A stretch of 64,000 nucleotides of DNA from Pandoraea captiosa (lineage in GTDB: Bacteria; Pseudomonadota; Gammaproteobacteria; Burkholderiales; Burkholderiaceae). The position numbers and the translations under genes are program-made. The stretch lies in assembly GCF_902459775.1 (NCBI RefSeq), contig NZ_CABPSQ010000001.1, positions 620,001-684,000 on the forward strand, read 5' to 3'. This document shows positions 26,362 to 35,390 of this stretch, in pieces (the first letter of the stretch is position 1; every line of letters starts with the position of its first letter). The notes under the pieces are model-generated. The model worked only from the letters and a program-made list of their open reading frames with translations, did no database searches and was not told the DNA's origin.

Positions 26362-27075
26362 ATGTTTGACTTCGAAGGCCAGCGGGTGCTGGTGATCGGC
26401 GGCAGTTCCGGTATCGGCCGCGCGGCGGCGCAGGCGTTTGCCAAGGCGGGGGCGGCGGTGACCATCGCGTCGCGCAGTCAGGCCAAGCTCGACGACGCGC
26501 TCGCCACCATCGGCAGCAGCGCCCGGGCGGTCACGCTCGATACCGGCGACGTGGCCGCTATCGAGCGGTTCTTTGCCGATCACGCGCCGTGGCACCACGT
26601 AGTGATCTCCGCCGCACAAACGCCGACAGGACAGGTGCGCAAGCTCTCGTTGGCGGACGCCCATGCGGCGTTCGACAGCAAGTTCTGGGGCACTTATCAC
26701 GTGGCCAAGTTTGCTCGCATCGAAGACGGCGGTTCGCTCACGCTGACGTCCGGTTATCTGAGCGTGCGACCCAGCACGTCGTCGGTGGTGCAGGGGGCGA
26801 TCAACGCGGCGGTCGAAGCGCTGGGGCGCGGACTGGCGCTTGAGCTCTCGCCGGTGCGTGTTAACACGGTCTCGCCGGGGCTGACTATCACGCCGCTCTG
26901 GAACAAGCTCGCCGAAGCGGACCGCGAGGCGATGTATCGCCAGGCGGCCGAGCGTTTGCCTGCGCGTCGTGTCGTGGCGGCCGAGGACGTTGCAAACACC
27001 ATCCTGTATCTGGCGGGCACCCCGAGTGCGACAGGCTCCACGGTGCTCATCGACGCGGGCGGCGCCATTGCCTGA
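26362..27075 (+). CDS. atypical SDR-family protein lacking the YxxxK pair
   Basis: This is a 237-residue Rossmann-fold protein of the SDR family with GGSSGIGRAAA near the N-terminus and the usual C-terminal NTVSPGL and ATGSTVLIDAGG motifs. The expected Tyr-x-x-x-Lys of the active site is not present: the region after SGYLSVRP reads STSSVVQGAINAAV, where Val and Gly stand in the Tyr and Lys places. It may be a non-classical or inactive SDR. The start at 26362 has GGAG at 26351-26354 and gives the standard N-terminus; the longer open frame from 26275 does not. It is divergent from the LysR gene. Confidence 0.85.
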   Translation: MFDFEGQRVLVIGGSSGIGRAAAQAFAKAGAAVTIASRSQAKLDDALATIGSSARAVTLDTGDVAAIERFFADHAPWHHVVISAAQTPTGQVRKLSLADAHAAFDSKFWGTYHVAKFARIEDGGSLTLTSGYLSVRPSTSSVVQGAINAAVEALGRGLALELSPVRVNTVSPGLTITPLWNKLAEADREAMYRQAAERLPARRVVAAEDVANTILYLAGTPSATGSTVLIDAGGAIA

Positions 27076-27252
27076 GGCGCGTTGTTTGCGCGGGAAATTG
27101 TTGCGATGCATCAATTTCCCGGTCCTGATCTTGCGTCGACTTTGAACGTGCGCAAACGCGGTATACCCGGATCACTTTCGAGTACCTATTTCGATAGGGA
27201 TTGCCTAGAATGAAAACGTGCCATCCCGCCATGTCGAAGTTAGGAGGCCGCT

Positions 27253-27402
27253 ATGCTTACAGGGAGCTTGATTGGGATGTTGTTGATTGCGCTGGTGGTC
27301 GGTGCCGCAGTGGCCTGGCTGGCAGATCGCAATTGGTGTCGGGAGCATCCGACGGCGCGGCACACGTGGCGGCGCCATCGTCGTGATATCCGGCATGGGT
27401 AA
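27253..27402 (+). CDS. small single-span membrane protein, 49 residues
   Basis: This short ORF is too small for usual gene calling but well supported. ATG 27253 is preceded by TAGGAGG (27241-27247). The product has one hydrophobic segment (LIGMLLIALVVGAAVAWL, about residues 5-23) followed by a strongly basic tail rich in Arg and His (about 15 of the last 26 residues). A strong terminator lies 41 bp downstream. The topology is probably N-out with the basic tail in the cytoplasm. I do not recognise it. It is separated from the upstream SDR gene by 177 bp, so it probably has its own promoter. Confidence 0.6.
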   Translation: MLTGSLIGMLLIALVVGAAVAWLADRNWCREHPTARHTWRRHRRDIRHG

Positions 27403-27443
27403 ATCGTGTCGGCGTTTGCCGGGGCAGGCGCCCCGGACAATGA

Positions 27444-27470
27444 AAAGCCCGCCTTCCGGCGGGCTTTTTT
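27444..27470. terminator. Rho-independent terminator between convergent small genes
   Basis: The stem AAAGCCCGCC (27444-27453) pairs with GGCGGGCTTT (27458-27467), with a TTCC loop and six T. A-runs on the other side allow it to serve the leftward gene too. Confidence 0.9.
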
Positions 27471-27504
27471 GCGACTTAAGACACCTTAACAACTGGCTGG
27501 GCGC

Positions 27505-27693
27505 TCAGGCAACGGCCTGAAGGAAGTACTTGCCCTGGACGGTCAGACGCGGCGACTTCTTCCCCGCTTCCAACTCTTCCCACTCGATCAGTTTGCTCTC
27601 GAGCAACGATTCGAGGTCCGGGCGATCCAGCTCCACTTGCTCCGGAGCTTCCTTGACCAGCATCAGGGTGGCAAATTCATGATGACTCAGCAT
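27505..27693 (-). CDS. small hypothetical protein, 62 residues
   Basis: This is an acidic, Leu/Glu-rich small protein without membrane segment. It starts at 27693 with GGGAGA about 6 bases upstream. The composition (LMLVKEAPEQVELDRPDL, then LESLLESKLIEWEELEAG) is that of a folded helical protein rather than a shadow frame, and the C-terminus reads LTVQGKYFL, reminiscent of a short wing. It may be a small winged-helix-like protein. I recognise no named family. It is convergent with the 49-residue ORF across a terminator. Confidence 0.6.
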   Translation of the reverse strand: MLSHHEFATLMLVKEAPEQVELDRPDLESLLESKLIEWEELEAGKKSPRLTVQGKYFLQAVA

Positions 27694-28044
27694 CTTCGTC
27701 TCCCGGTTTGCGGTTCCACTGGGGGTCCCTCGTCAGGGACTTTAAGGATAGGTCACGAAAAAGCCGCTTGCGCGACAAAATTCGTACTTTCGATGCTGCT
27801 ATGCAGCACGTCTCGTATGGGACTTTCCCACGCACAGAATAGGCCGGACGGATGACATTGCCGTGTCAATCGGCTAGCATTTTGCGACGCAAGCAACGTA
27901 TACAAAATGCACCGCCGTATTGCATCGCAGCAATGGTGATTTTTGGGCAATTTGCGGTGTTGCCCTGCTTATTAGCGGTTTGCAGGTAGCCAAGGGACGG
28001 TAGAATGGTCCAATTTGCCAGCAATTCGCGCACAACAACCTGAC
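27694..28044. other. intergenic region upstream of minC
   Basis: This 351-bp region between the small leftward gene and minC holds no convincing ORF. The only clear signal is the promoter candidate near its right end at 27979-28006. The left part presumably holds the promoter of the small gene. Confidence 0.6.
27979..28006 (+). promoter_or_regulatory. sigma-70 promoter candidate for minCDE
   Basis: TTGCAG (27979-27984) and TAGAAT (28001-28006) are spaced by 16 bases, about 40 bp before the minC start. Confidence 0.5.
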
Positions 28045-28794
28045 ATGCCGCAAAAGAAAACGCCGTACTTCGAGTTACGCAGCGGTGCCGTAGATACCCT
28101 GCATTTCGTTGTCAAGACGCCTGAGCTGGACACCTTGCGCACCGAGTTGGCGCAACGTTTCGAAGCGACTCCGGAGTTTTTTGCCGGCGACACGGTCGCC
28201 ATCGACGTGCGGCGTCTGGCGGGCGACGAGCGCGTCGCCGTGCCTGCGTTGGCCGAAATGCTGGCCGAATTCCGCATGAAGCCGATCGGTGTCGTTGTGA
28301 ACACCGAGCAGGCCGAGTGGGCCGTGGTGGAAGGCCTTCCGCGTCTGGACAGTCACGAGCGCCATGAGCGCCGTGCGCCGCGCGCGAATCGCGACACCGA
28401 GGTGCCCGCCGATGCCGAACCGGCACAAGCCGCACCGGTGGTCGCGGAAGCCTCGGCGATTCCCTCGACGATCATCGACAAGCCTTTGCGTTCGGGCCAG
28501 CAGGTCTACGCGAAGGGTGATCTGATCATCCTCGATCTCGTCAGTTACGGGGCCGAGGTGATCGCGGAAGGTAATATTCACATTTACGCGCCGCTGCGGG
28601 GACGGGCGCTGGCAGGCGTGAAGGGCAAGCTCGACGCGCGCATCTTCTGCACTTGCCTGGAGCCCGAGCTGATTTCCATCGCCGGTATTTACCGGACTGG
28701 CGAATATGCCTTGCCGCCTGACGTGCAGGGGCGGTCGGTGCAGGTGCGGCTGGTAGACGACAAACTGATTTTCGAGCCCCTTGGGCTCAAATGA
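28045..28794 (+). CDS. minC: septum site-determining protein MinC
   Basis: This is the inhibitor of FtsZ ring assembly, brought to the membrane by MinD, 249 residues. The N-terminal FtsZ-inhibiting domain (about 1-105) is joined by an Arg/Ala/Pro-rich linker to the C-terminal beta-helix domain (about 140-249) with [34 protein letters not shown], the MinD-binding region. I start at ATG 28045 ([12 protein letters not shown]), the family start; an upstream in-frame TTG gives 10 extra residues. It is the first gene of minCDE. Confidence 0.96.
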   Translation: MPQKKTPYFELRSGAVDTLHFVVKTPELDTLRTELAQRFEATPEFFAGDTVAIDVRRLAGDERVAVPALAEMLAEFRMKPIGVVVNTEQAEWAVVEGLPRLDSHERHERRAPRANRDTEVPADAEPAQAAPVVAEASAIPSTIIDKPLRSGQQVYAKGDLIILDLVSYGAEVIAEGNIHIYAPLRGRALAGVKGKLDARIFCTCLEPELISIAGIYRTGEYALPPDVQGRSVQVRLVDDKLIFEPLGLK

Positions 28795-28837
28795 TTCGTA
28801 GCTAATTTCATCCTCAAGTTTGGGAAGGCATCGACAG

Positions 28838-29653
28838 ATGGCAAAAGTGATTGTGGTGACCTCTGGCAAGGGTGGTGTCGGCAAGACGACGACCAGCGCC
28901 AGCTTTTCCGCCGGCCTCGCCTTGCAGGGGCACAAGACGGCAGTCATCGATTTCGACGTCGGCCTGCGCAATCTCGACCTCATCATGGGTTGCGAGCGCC
29001 GCGTGGTGTACGACCTGATCAACGTGATTCAGGGCGAAGCCAACCTCAATCAGGCGCTCATCAAGGACAAGTCCTGCGAGAACCTGTTCATCCTGCCCGC
29101 CTCGCAAACGCGGGACAAGGACGCACTCACGCAAGCTGGTGTGGAGAAGGTCATCAAGGACCTGACCGACATGGGCTTCGAATACATCGTGTGCGATTCG
29201 CCGGCCGGTATCGAGTCGGGCGCACTGCTGGCGATGCACTTCGCCGACGAAGCGCTCGTGGTGACGAACCCGGAAGTGTCGTCGGTGCGCGATTCGGACC
29301 GCATTCTGGGCATTCTGTCCTCGAAGACGAAGCGCGCCATCGAAGGCAGCGAGCCGATCAAGGAGCATCTGCTGATTACGCGTTACAACCCCAAACGCGT
29401 GAACGACGGTCAGATGTTGTCGCTGGAGGACATTCAGGAAATTCTGCGAATCAAGCTCATTGGCGTGATTCCGGAATCGGAGTCGGTGCTCCATGCCTCG
29501 AACCAGGGCACGCCTGCCATCCATCTGGACGGCACGGATGTGGCCGATGCCTATCGCGACGTGGTGAGCCGATTCAAGGGCGAAGACAAGCCCATGCGCT
29601 TTACCGACTATCAAAAGCCGGGCCTGTTGCAGCGCATTTTCGGCTCGAAGTAA
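28838..29653 (+). CDS. minD: septum site-determining ATPase MinD
   Basis: This is a membrane-associated ATPase of the ParA/MinD family, 271 residues. The deviant Walker A (SGKGGVGKTT) is near residue 10, followed by DFDVGLRNLDLIMGCERR. The C-terminal amphipathic membrane-targeting helix ends in PGLLQRIFGSK. The start at 28838 has GGGAAGG at 28822-28828. It recruits MinC and is displaced by MinE. It lies 43 bp after minC and 9 bp before minE. Confidence 0.97.
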   Translation: MAKVIVVTSGKGGVGKTTTSASFSAGLALQGHKTAVIDFDVGLRNLDLIMGCERRVVYDLINVIQGEANLNQALIKDKSCENLFILPASQTRDKDALTQAGVEKVIKDLTDMGFEYIVCDSPAGIESGALLAMHFADEALVVTNPEVSSVRDSDRILGILSSKTKRAIEGSEPIKEHLLITRYNPKRVNDGQMLSLEDIQEILRIKLIGVIPESESVLHASNQGTPAIHLDGTDVADAYRDVVSRFKGEDKPMRFTDYQKPGLLQRIFGSK

Positions 29654-29662
29654 GGAGCGCCC

Positions 29663-29917
29663 ATGTCCTTCCTGTCTTTCCTCCTGGGGGAGAAGAAAAA
29701 GACCGCCGCCGTTGCCAAAGAGCGCCTGCAGATCATTCTGGCGCACGAACGCGCGGGCTCGTCGCCGCCGGCAGATTACTTGCCCGCGTTGCAGCGCGAG
29801 CTGGTCGCCGTCATCTCCAAGTACGTGAAAATCGCGCAAGACGACATCAAGGTCAGTGTCGAGCATCAGGACAACCTGGAAGTGCTCGAAGTGAAGATCG
29901 AGTTGCCGCAGACCTGA
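29663..29917 (+). CDS. minE: cell division topological specificity factor MinE
   Basis: This 84-residue protein stimulates MinD ATPase and drives Min oscillation. The N-terminus [13 protein letters not shown] is the membrane-binding helix. The next part ([17 protein letters not shown]) is the MinD-contact helix and strand. The C-terminal dimer domain ends with [16 protein letters not shown] precedes the start by about 6 bases. It is the last gene of the operon. Confidence 0.97.
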   Translation: MSFLSFLLGEKKKTAAVAKERLQIILAHERAGSSPPADYLPALQRELVAVISKYVKIAQDDIKVSVEHQDNLEVLEVKIELPQT

Positions 29918-29923
29918 GCGGGG

Positions 29924-30027
29924 CGTGACACACGGCGGCGTCGGTGTGTCACGCGTCCGGTAGACCGGTCGGTTCTATGGACGGATTGGCGAAAGCCCGC
30001 CCCCTCGTTGCAGGGTGGCGGGCTTTC
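29924..30027. terminator. two hairpins between convergent minE and the DUF1571 gene
   Basis: The first stem is CGTGACACAC (29924-29933) with GTGTGTCACG (29944-29953). The second is GAAAGCCCGCC (29991-30001) with GGCGGGCTTTC (30017-30027). The second has the AAA/TTT flanks of a bidirectional terminator, though the T-run is short. Confidence 0.7.
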
Positions 30028-30065
30028 GTCGTTCCGGCATGTGGCGCTTTCGGGCGGGGGGCGCG

Positions 30066-31115
30066 TCAGAACTTGTAGTCGGGGTTCTTCGGATCGAACG
30101 TGGCATCCGTCCACTGTTCTTTGCGGACTTTTTCGAAGTGCATCTCTTCGATCTTCTGGCCCGAGGCGTCCCAGGCTTCGATGCCTCGCGGACGGCCCGT
30201 CTTCAGGTCGAGCAGCACCCGCGACTTGTTGGCGTAGTGCTGTGGCGGTCCGGACGGGGCGTCCCATTCCAATGCCAGCACGCGCACGCCATTCACTTCG
30301 GACACCGATGTTCTGGCGGGCTTCTCGGACAGCCCGGCCGCGCGAAAACTCTTGCCGTCGTGGGCGATCTGCTCGGCGATAAACCCGAATCCCAGGTCAC
30401 GCACGGTGTGGTTCGACTGCGAGCGCGCGAGCGAGCCGTCGATACTGCTCCAGATCGACGTAAAGCCCAGAATGCCGCCAAGATGGCCGTACATTTCCTT
30501 GGGCTTCTTCGTCTCGTCGTAAATGATCTCCTGTCCTGCATGCGCGCCGTCGGGAAGCCACTTTGCATAGATCTGCAGCGGGTTTTCGCGAATCTTCACC
30601 AGCATGCGATCGGGCGTTGCCTGCCACTGATTGTTGATGCGCTCATGGCGCGTGAGCTCGTACTGATACTCGGGCAGCGCGGCAGCTTCGGCCTTGAGGA
30701 ATCGGACGAGGGTGTCGGGGTGAATGGCCTGCATGCGCGCGACGATCTGGTCGTCGCTCATCTTCGCCAGCTCGCCGCTCTTGATCGTGCGCGAGAGCCA
30801 CTGCGTTTGCGCGGGGACCGGCAACGCAGCGATTTTGGCGACGTCGGGATCCGGCGTGGCGGCACCCGCTGGCGCGCTGGTCGGGTTGTCGGCGGGTCCG
30901 GTTGGGGCGGTGGGGGCGGTAGGTGAGGTAGGTGTAGTTTGTGCGACGGCGTACGATGCGCTCACCACCCCGACGGCGATGGCGACTGGCAGGAGCGCGA
31001 ACGTGAACAGGATGCGCTTTGCATGGCGTGCATAAGGGGCATATGGGGCATGGGGCGAATGATGGCGGAGGTAGCGCTGGTGGCCGATCGCCGGAGCCAA
31101 AGCATGAATCGTCAT
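30066..31115 (-). CDS. secreted DUF1571 family protein
   Basis: This is a predicted exported protein of 349 residues of the DUF1571 family. The start at 31115 follows GGGAGA. A basic N-terminus rich in His/Tyr/Pro repeats is followed by a hydrophobic segment (ILFTFALLPVAIAVGVVSAS, near 35-55) ending in an Ala-x-Ala-like site. A Pro/Thr-rich linker (PTSPTAPTAPTGP) comes next, then the conserved domain with RMLVKIRENPLQIYAKWLP and GQEIIYDE. The function is unknown. It begins 13 bp after the acyl-CoA ligase stop codon, so the two are probably cotranscribed, which hints at an envelope lipid-related role (inference). Confidence 0.82.
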   Translation of the reverse strand: MTIHALAPAIGHQRYLRHHSPHAPYAPYARHAKRILFTFALLPVAIAVGVVSASYAVAQTTPTSPTAPTAPTGPADNPTSAPAGAATPDPDVAKIAALPVPAQTQWLSRTIKSGELAKMSDDQIVARMQAIHPDTLVRFLKAEAAALPEYQYELTRHERINNQWQATPDRMLVKIRENPLQIYAKWLPDGAHAGQEIIYDETKKPKEMYGHLGGILGFTSIWSSIDGSLARSQSNHTVRDLGFGFIAEQIAHDGKSFRAAGLSEKPARTSVSEVNGVRVLALEWDAPSGPPQHYANKSRVLLDLKTGRPRGIEAWDASGQKIEEMHFEKVRKEQWTDATFDPKNPDYKF

Positions 31116-31128
31116 GTCGTTATCTCCC

Positions 31129-32841
31129 TCAACCGCGAGCCGGTTCGCGCAATTCGCGCCGCAGAATCTTGCCGACGGTCGTCTTCGGTAATTCACCCTG
31201 ACGAAATTCGATGATGCGCGGCACCTTGTACGCGGTCAGATGCTTGCGACAGTGCGCCGATATCTCCTCGGCGCTCAGTTGCGGATCCTTCGCGACAACC
31301 ACGAGCTTCACGCGCTCGCCCGCCACCGGGTCGGGCACGCCCACCACCGCTGCTTCGCGCACGCCGGGGTGCAGCATCACAACGTCTTCGATCTCGTTCG
31401 GATAGACGTTGAAGCCCGAGACGAGAATCATGTCCTTCTTGCGGTCGATGAGCCGCACGTAACCGCGCTCGTCCATGACCCCGACATCACCCGTGAGCAA
31501 CCACCCATCGGCGTCGAACGTTCGGGCGGTCTCTTCCGGGCGATTCCAGTACCCGCTCATGACTTGCGGGCCACGCACGCACAGCTCGCCCGGCTCGCCG
31601 ATCGGCGCCCAGGTCCCGTCGTCGCGCTTGAAGCGCACGTCGGTCGACGGGGCGGGCAGGCCGATGGACCCGGTGAATTCGCAGGCGTCCATGTGCGCGA
31701 TATCGACCGGATTCATCGTCACGATCGGCGAACATTCCGTGAGCCCGTAACCCTCGATGATCGGCTTGCCGGTGACCTGCTTCCATCGCTCGGCAATCGC
31801 GCGTTGCGTGGCCATGCCGCCCGCGAGCGAGAGCTTCAGTTTCGAGAAGTCGCGCGCGCGAAACTCCGCGTTTTCCAGTAAGCCGTTGAACAGCGTATTC
31901 ACGCCGGTCACGCCCGTGAACGTTTCGTTGCGGATGATGTAGACCACCTTTTTCACATCGCGCGGATTCGCAATCAGGATGTTGCGTCCGCCCAGACTCA
32001 TGAACACGAGACAATTCACGGTGAGCGAGAGGATGTGATACATCGGCAGCAGCGACAGATTGACTTCGATATCGCCGTCGAGCTGATCGGCCGCCCACGC
32101 TTCCGTTTGCAGCAGGTTCGCCAGCACGTTGCCGTGCGAGAGCATGGCGCCCTTCGCCACGCCGGTGGTCCCGCCCGTGTACTGAAGGAAGGCGAGGTCT
32201 TCACGGACAATCGGAACGGGGGTGACCTTGCGTGTCGCACCGTCTGCGAGGGCCCGGCGCAACGGGATCGCCTGCGGCAGACGGTAGGGCGGTACCTGCT
32301 TCGCAACCCGTCGCATCAGGAAGTTGACCGCGCGGCCTTTGAGATTCGCGCCCGCGCCCAGCAAGTCTCCGATCTGGGTGACAAGGACATGGCGTACCTG
32401 CGTGCCGTCGATGGCTTCCTGCAAGGTCTTTGCGAAGTTCTCGAAGACGACAATCGTCTGCGCGCCGCTGTCCTGCAACTGATGCTTGAGCTCACGGGCC
32501 GTGTAAAGCGGATTGACGTTGACGACCACGGCGCCTGCGATGAGCGTGCCGAACAGGCAAATGGGGTACTGGAAGCAGTTGGGCATCATGAGCGCGACGC
32601 GATCCCCCTTTCTCACGCCATGCGCCTGCAGCCACGCTGCGAAGGCGTAAGCCTGACGTGAGACTTCGGCATAGGTCATTTCGCTGCCGAGACTCACGAA
32701 CGCGATGCGCTCACGATACTTGTCGATCCATTCGTCAAATGCCTGTACGAGCGACGTGTAACGATTCACGTCGATGTCCGCAGGCACCCCGGGCGGGTAG
32801 GCCTTTAGCCATACGCGTTCCTCTTGGACGGCTTGATCCAT
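31129..32841 (-). CDS. fadD: long-chain fatty-acid-CoA ligase
   Basis: This enzyme activates fatty acids to acyl-CoA using ATP and CoA, 570 residues, standard for FadD. The AMP-binding signature YTGGTTGVAKGAMLSHGN lies near residue 220. Also visible are GYGLTECSP, a WLLTGDVGVMDERGYVRLIDRKKDMI block and the C-terminal Lys in LPKTTVGKILRREL. ATG 32841 is preferred: a GGAGA sits 6-7 bases upstream, and the ATG at 32853 would contain that ribosome site. It lies downstream of the thiolase gene after a 262-bp gap with its own putative control region, and DUF1571 follows it. Confidence 0.95.
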   Translation of the reverse strand: MDQAVQEERVWLKAYPPGVPADIDVNRYTSLVQAFDEWIDKYRERIAFVSLGSEMTYAEVSRQAYAFAAWLQAHGVRKGDRVALMMPNCFQYPICLFGTLIAGAVVVNVNPLYTARELKHQLQDSGAQTIVVFENFAKTLQEAIDGTQVRHVLVTQIGDLLGAGANLKGRAVNFLMRRVAKQVPPYRLPQAIPLRRALADGATRKVTPVPIVREDLAFLQYTGGTTGVAKGAMLSHGNVLANLLQTEAWAADQLDGDIEVNLSLLPMYHILSLTVNCLVFMSLGGRNILIANPRDVKKVVYIIRNETFTGVTGVNTLFNGLLENAEFRARDFSKLKLSLAGGMATQRAIAERWKQVTGKPIIEGYGLTECSPIVTMNPVDIAHMDACEFTGSIGLPAPSTDVRFKRDDGTWAPIGEPGELCVRGPQVMSGYWNRPEETARTFDADGWLLTGDVGVMDERGYVRLIDRKKDMILVSGFNVYPNEIEDVVMLHPGVREAAVVGVPDPVAGERVKLVVVAKDPQLSAEEISAHCRKHLTAYKVPRIIEFRQGELPKTTVGKILRRELREPARG

Positions 32842-33045
32842 CGTTGTCTCCATGGAAAATGTCTACACTTTTTTGTTCGCCGCCATTGCCCGCGGCCCTC
32901 GTCGCCCAATGACGCAGACGAACGGCTCCCGCAACATTGCCGATGGACGATCGGCCGGTGTCGCGCGGCGGCGTTTTTTTTCAATGCCCCTGTGTGACTT
33001 TGTCTCTCGACGATGGCGTCTACCGCGATGGCATGCGATAGCGCG

Positions 33046-33080
33046 ACGTTCTCGTTGTGTTCTTGTAGTGTTCTTGTGAT
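33046..33080. repeat. three direct 9-11 bp repeats upstream of fadD
   Basis: Read on the minus strand, ACAAGAACACT, ACAAGAACACA and a diverged ACGAGAACG stand head to tail. They lie about 205-240 bp upstream of the fadD start in the 262-bp gap after the thiolase gene. They could be regulator binding iterons or chance slippage. No clear promoter hexamers were found nearby. Confidence 0.45.
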
Positions 33081-33103
33081 GTTCCGATGCCGAGCCAGCT
33101 CGC

Positions 33104-34423
33104 TTAGCGCTCCACCATCGCGACCACCCCTTGCCCGCCCGCGGCGCAGATGGAGATCAGGCCACGGCCCCCGCCGCGTTGGGCGAGCAGCTTGGCGAGG
33201 GTGGCCAGAATGCGTCCACCGGTCGCCGCGAACGGATGTCCGCACGCGAGCGAGCTGCCGTTCACGTTCAGGCGCTGACGGTCGATGCTGCCCAGTGGCG
33301 CAGTCAGGCCGAGCCTGTCGCGGCAATAAACCGGGTCTTCCCAGGCCTTGAGCGTGCACAGTACCTGCGCGGCGAAGGCTTCATGGATCTCGTAGAAATC
33401 GAAGTCCTGCAACGTGAGCCCGGCCTGTGCGAGCAGGCGCGGCACGGCGTAGACCGGCGCCATCAACAACCCTTCGCGCTGCGATTCGTCCGGATTGAAG
33501 AAGTCGACGGCCGCCGTTTGCGAATACGTCAGGTAAGCGAGTACGGGAATGTCGTGCGCCTTCGCCCAGTCTTCGCTGGCGAGCAGCACGCACGACGCCC
33601 CGTCGGTCAGCGGTGTCGAGTTGCCCGCAGTGAGTGTGCCCGTCGCGCTCCGGTCGAAGACCGGCTTGAGGCTGGCGAGCTTCTCGAGCGTGAGTTCGGG
33701 GCGCAGGTTGTTGTCGCGCTGCAAGCCTCGGAACGGCGTCATGAGATCGAGGAAGAAGCCGCGGTCGTACGCTTCGGCCAGATGTTCGTGACTCGCCAGC
33801 GTAAGGGCATCCTGTGCGGCGCGCTCGATCTCCCAGCGCTTGGCCATCCACTCGCAATGCTCACCCATCGACAGTCCGGTGCGCGGTTCGCCATTGCGCG
33901 GCAAGGCGGGGTTGAACAACATGCCCGGACGCACCTTCGCCAGCGCGCCGAGCTTGCCGCCGGTGCTGCGTTGCCGGTTCGCTTCGAGCAGGATCTTGCG
34001 CAGCTTCTCGTTCACGCCGATGGGCGCGTCAGAGGCCGTATCGACGCCACCGGCGATCGCGACATCGATCTGACCGAGCGCGATCTTGTTGCCCGTGAGA
34101 ATGGCCGTCTCCAGTCCGGTGCCGCACGCCTGCTGAACATCGTAGGCCGGGGTTTGGGCGGCGAGGGTGGTCGACAACACGGCTTCGCGCGTTAGGTTGA
34201 AATCCCGGGCGTGCTTGAGCACCGCGCCGGCGGCGACTTCGCCCAGCGTCTGTCCGTGCAGTTCGAAGCGGTCCACGAGGCCCTGAATCGCCGCCGTGAG
34301 CATGTCTTGATTCGACGCCGTGGCGTACGCCGTATTCGAGCGGGCGAACGGGATGCGGTTGCCGCCGAGGATCGCAACGCGGCGCAGGGCAGGGGCGGGC
34401 GCAGTAGGTTTGAAGGCGCTCAT
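33104..34423 (-). CDS. acetyl-CoA C-acyltransferase (thiolase, FadI-like)
   Basis: This is the last step of beta-oxidation: thiolytic cleavage of 3-oxoacyl-CoA, 439 residues. The nucleophile Cys is in DVQQACGTGLETA (near 95), followed by the HEAFAAQ, GHPFAATGGR and CAAGGQG motifs, all in order. The frame is open far upstream, but MSAFKPTA at 34423 is the thiolase start. That ATG overlaps the stop of the MaoC gene (ATGA), so translation is coupled. It belongs to the leftward operon ACAD-FabG-MaoC-thiolase. Confidence 0.93.
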   Translation of the reverse strand: MSAFKPTAPAPALRRVAILGGNRIPFARSNTAYATASNQDMLTAAIQGLVDRFELHGQTLGEVAAGAVLKHARDFNLTREAVLSTTLAAQTPAYDVQQACGTGLETAILTGNKIALGQIDVAIAGGVDTASDAPIGVNEKLRKILLEANRQRSTGGKLGALAKVRPGMLFNPALPRNGEPRTGLSMGEHCEWMAKRWEIERAAQDALTLASHEHLAEAYDRGFFLDLMTPFRGLQRDNNLRPELTLEKLASLKPVFDRSATGTLTAGNSTPLTDGASCVLLASEDWAKAHDIPVLAYLTYSQTAAVDFFNPDESQREGLLMAPVYAVPRLLAQAGLTLQDFDFYEIHEAFAAQVLCTLKAWEDPVYCRDRLGLTAPLGSIDRQRLNVNGSSLACGHPFAATGGRILATLAKLLAQRGGGRGLISICAAGGQGVVAMVER

Positions 34424-35388
34424 GAGAGGTCCGGAGTCGAAGAAGTCGGTTCGCTGAAAGGCGCGGTGGCGACGTTGCGCCAGCATGCGCGCAAGTGCGG
34501 CACCGTGCCGGCGGCATCCCGCAACTCGACGCGCTCGCCGTCGGCGGCACGCCAAAGGGTGATCTCGCCGGGAAGCAGCACGGGGGTCTTGAATTCCACG
34601 AGCAGGTCGAGCTTCGCGCCGTCGCCCGGCGGGGTCGGGGAGATCGGCGAGGTGGAAGGAATCGAGTCCATGGCTGCGACCGTGCGCGCAAAACTCCACA
34701 TCCCGTGAATGATCGGCCGCGCAAAGCCGAACAGCTTCGCGGTGAACGGCCACAGATGGATCGGGTTGTAATCGCCGGAGACGCGGGCGTATTGGCGGCC
34801 CAGATCGGCGGGCACCCGCCACGTGGCGGATTTCGTCATGGCGTCGTCGGCGGCGAGTTCTGCGCGATAAGGCGCGCCGAGCGCGTCGCGCACGCCCGTT
34901 CTGAGGTAAAGGCTCTCGCCGGTCCACACGACGATGCCGTTCCTGCGTGCGGTCGTCACCACCGTGAAAACCTGCCCCTTGTCGTGGGCGTACAGCGGGC
35001 CGCATCGCACGTCGAGCGTGAGTCGCTCACCCACGTGAAGTGCCGCGTGCTGCCGGATGCGATTCGCCAGATGCACCATGCCGAGCATGGCGAACGGGAA
35101 GGCGCGATCGGTCATGAGCAGCATATGCAGCGGGAAAGCGAGCAGATGCGGCCACGTCACCGGCACGCCGTTTGCTTCCGAAAAGCCGCAGAGGAGGGCG
35201 TAACGTGCGATGTCCCCGGCATCGAGCGGTACATTGCGGCGCTCGAATGCCAGCGTCGGCATGGGTTGCGCCCGGGCCGGTTTGCGAGACGACAGCAAGG
35301 CGCGCACGTACAGCGCCAGGGGCGAAGGCAGATAGGTGACCTGCGTGACCTGCGCCACGGGGACGATGTCCGTACGGTCATTGGGCAT
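34420..35388 (-). CDS. MaoC-like (R)-enoyl-CoA hydratase/dehydratase
   Basis: This is a hot-dog-fold hydratase of 322 residues, longer than single-domain MaoC proteins, consistent with two hot-dog repeats. The hydratase-2 motif is SGDYNPIHLWPFTAKLFGFARPIIHGMW (near residue 200), with the catalytic Asp and His. The start at 35388 (MPNDRTD) lies 2 bp after the stop codon of the FabG-like gene; the long open frame beyond it is a shadow of that gene. Its likely role is hydration of enoyl-CoA in the same pathway as its operon partners. Confidence 0.88.
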   Translation of the reverse strand: MPNDRTDIVPVAQVTQVTYLPSPLALYVRALLSSRKPARAQPMPTLAFERRNVPLDAGDIARYALLCGFSEANGVPVTWPHLLAFPLHMLLMTDRAFPFAMLGMVHLANRIRQHAALHVGERLTLDVRCGPLYAHDKGQVFTVVTTARRNGIVVWTGESLYLRTGVRDALGAPYRAELAADDAMTKSATWRVPADLGRQYARVSGDYNPIHLWPFTAKLFGFARPIIHGMWSFARTVAAMDSIPSTSPISPTPPGDGAKLDLLVEFKTPVLLPGEITLWRAADGERVELRDAAGTVPHLRACWRNVATAPFSEPTSSTPDLS

Positions 35389-35390
35389 GG

